A stretch of DNA of 7,065 nt from Verrucomicrobiota bacterium (lineage in GTDB: Bacteria; Verrucomicrobiota; Verrucomicrobiia; Verrucomicrobiales; Verrucomicrobiaceae), in NCBI GenBank assembly GCA_009885275.1, contig VFKY01000376.1, positions 1-7,065 of the forward strand, read 5' to 3'. Numbering within the stretch: the first letter of the stretch is position 1; each line of letters begins with the position of its first letter. Shown here in pieces: positions 6,949 to 7,065 of the stretch. The position numbers and the translations under genes were made by a program. Below the pieces are notes generated by a model, which made no database searches, was not told where the DNA came from, and saw nothing but the letters and a program-made list of their open reading frames with translations.

Positions 6949-7065
6949 TTAAGGGGCCTCGCATTGCAACACATAACATAGCTCCTCATACCTTTGCCTC
7001 TCCTCTTTCAAGCTTAGCACACGGCGCGTGATTCGCGAAATGCCGCGCTCATGCCCCATGCCCAA
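6949..7065 (-). CDS. C-terminal 38 codons of an unidentified gene, cut by the window edge
   Basis: A minus-strand frame runs open from the right edge to a TAA at 6951-6949. The 38 visible residues are rich in Arg, Glu and Leu: a GHERGISRITRRVL stretch (residues 4-17) followed by a likely amphipathic helix (LKEERQRYEELCYVLQ, 19-34) and a short end. The composition is protein-like, with a possible helix-turn-helix or coiled helix, but I do not recognise the family. It points towards the transporter gene, with 57 bases between the two stop codons and the hairpin in between. It could still be a chance frame because only 117 bases are seen. Confidence 0.5.
   Translation of the reverse strand: MGMGHERGISRITRRVLSLKEERQRYEELCYVLQCEAP

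Overview
The window looks like chromosomal DNA of a free-living Gram-negative bacterium, most likely of the Verrucomicrobiota/Planctomycetota type. This is an inference from mixed GC content, from the pairing of a GMC-family dehydrogenase with a Tat-exported 'gluconate 2-dehydrogenase subunit 3' protein, and from the lack of a clear Shine-Dalgarno motif before any of the genes. Nothing in the window fixes the taxon. I see no rRNA, tRNA, CRISPR array, transposase or phage gene.

Left part (1-1640, minus strand): a complete GT4-type glycosyltransferase (34-1236) and, upstream on the same strand, a plausible small two-helix membrane protein (1308-1640). The 182-base region 1641-1822 separates these leftward genes from the rightward genes and should hold divergent promoters.

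Central and right part (1823-6891, plus strand): four closely spaced genes with gaps of 32, 35 and 28 bases, probably one operon. They are a GMC flavoprotein dehydrogenase with a Cys-X5-Cys-X3-Cys motif (1823-3604), its Tat-signal small subunit (3637-4296), a membrane-anchored alpha/beta hydrolase (4332-5336), and an MFS sugar/organic-acid transporter with about 14 predicted membrane helices (5365-6891). A 10-bp perfect inverted repeat follows (6901-6934). The C-terminal end of an unidentified gene enters convergently from the right edge (6949-7065, minus strand).

Working model (inference): the Tat signal of the small subunit carries the folded dehydrogenase to the periplasm, where it oxidises a sugar or sugar-like alcohol. 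The anchored hydrolase may act on the substrate or on an oxidised product such as a lactone, and the MFS protein may move the product into the cell. The multihaem cytochrome c subunit expected for this dehydrogenase class is absent from the window, so the electron acceptor is unknown. The hydrolase gene is clearly more AT-rich than its neighbours and may be a later addition to the cassette.
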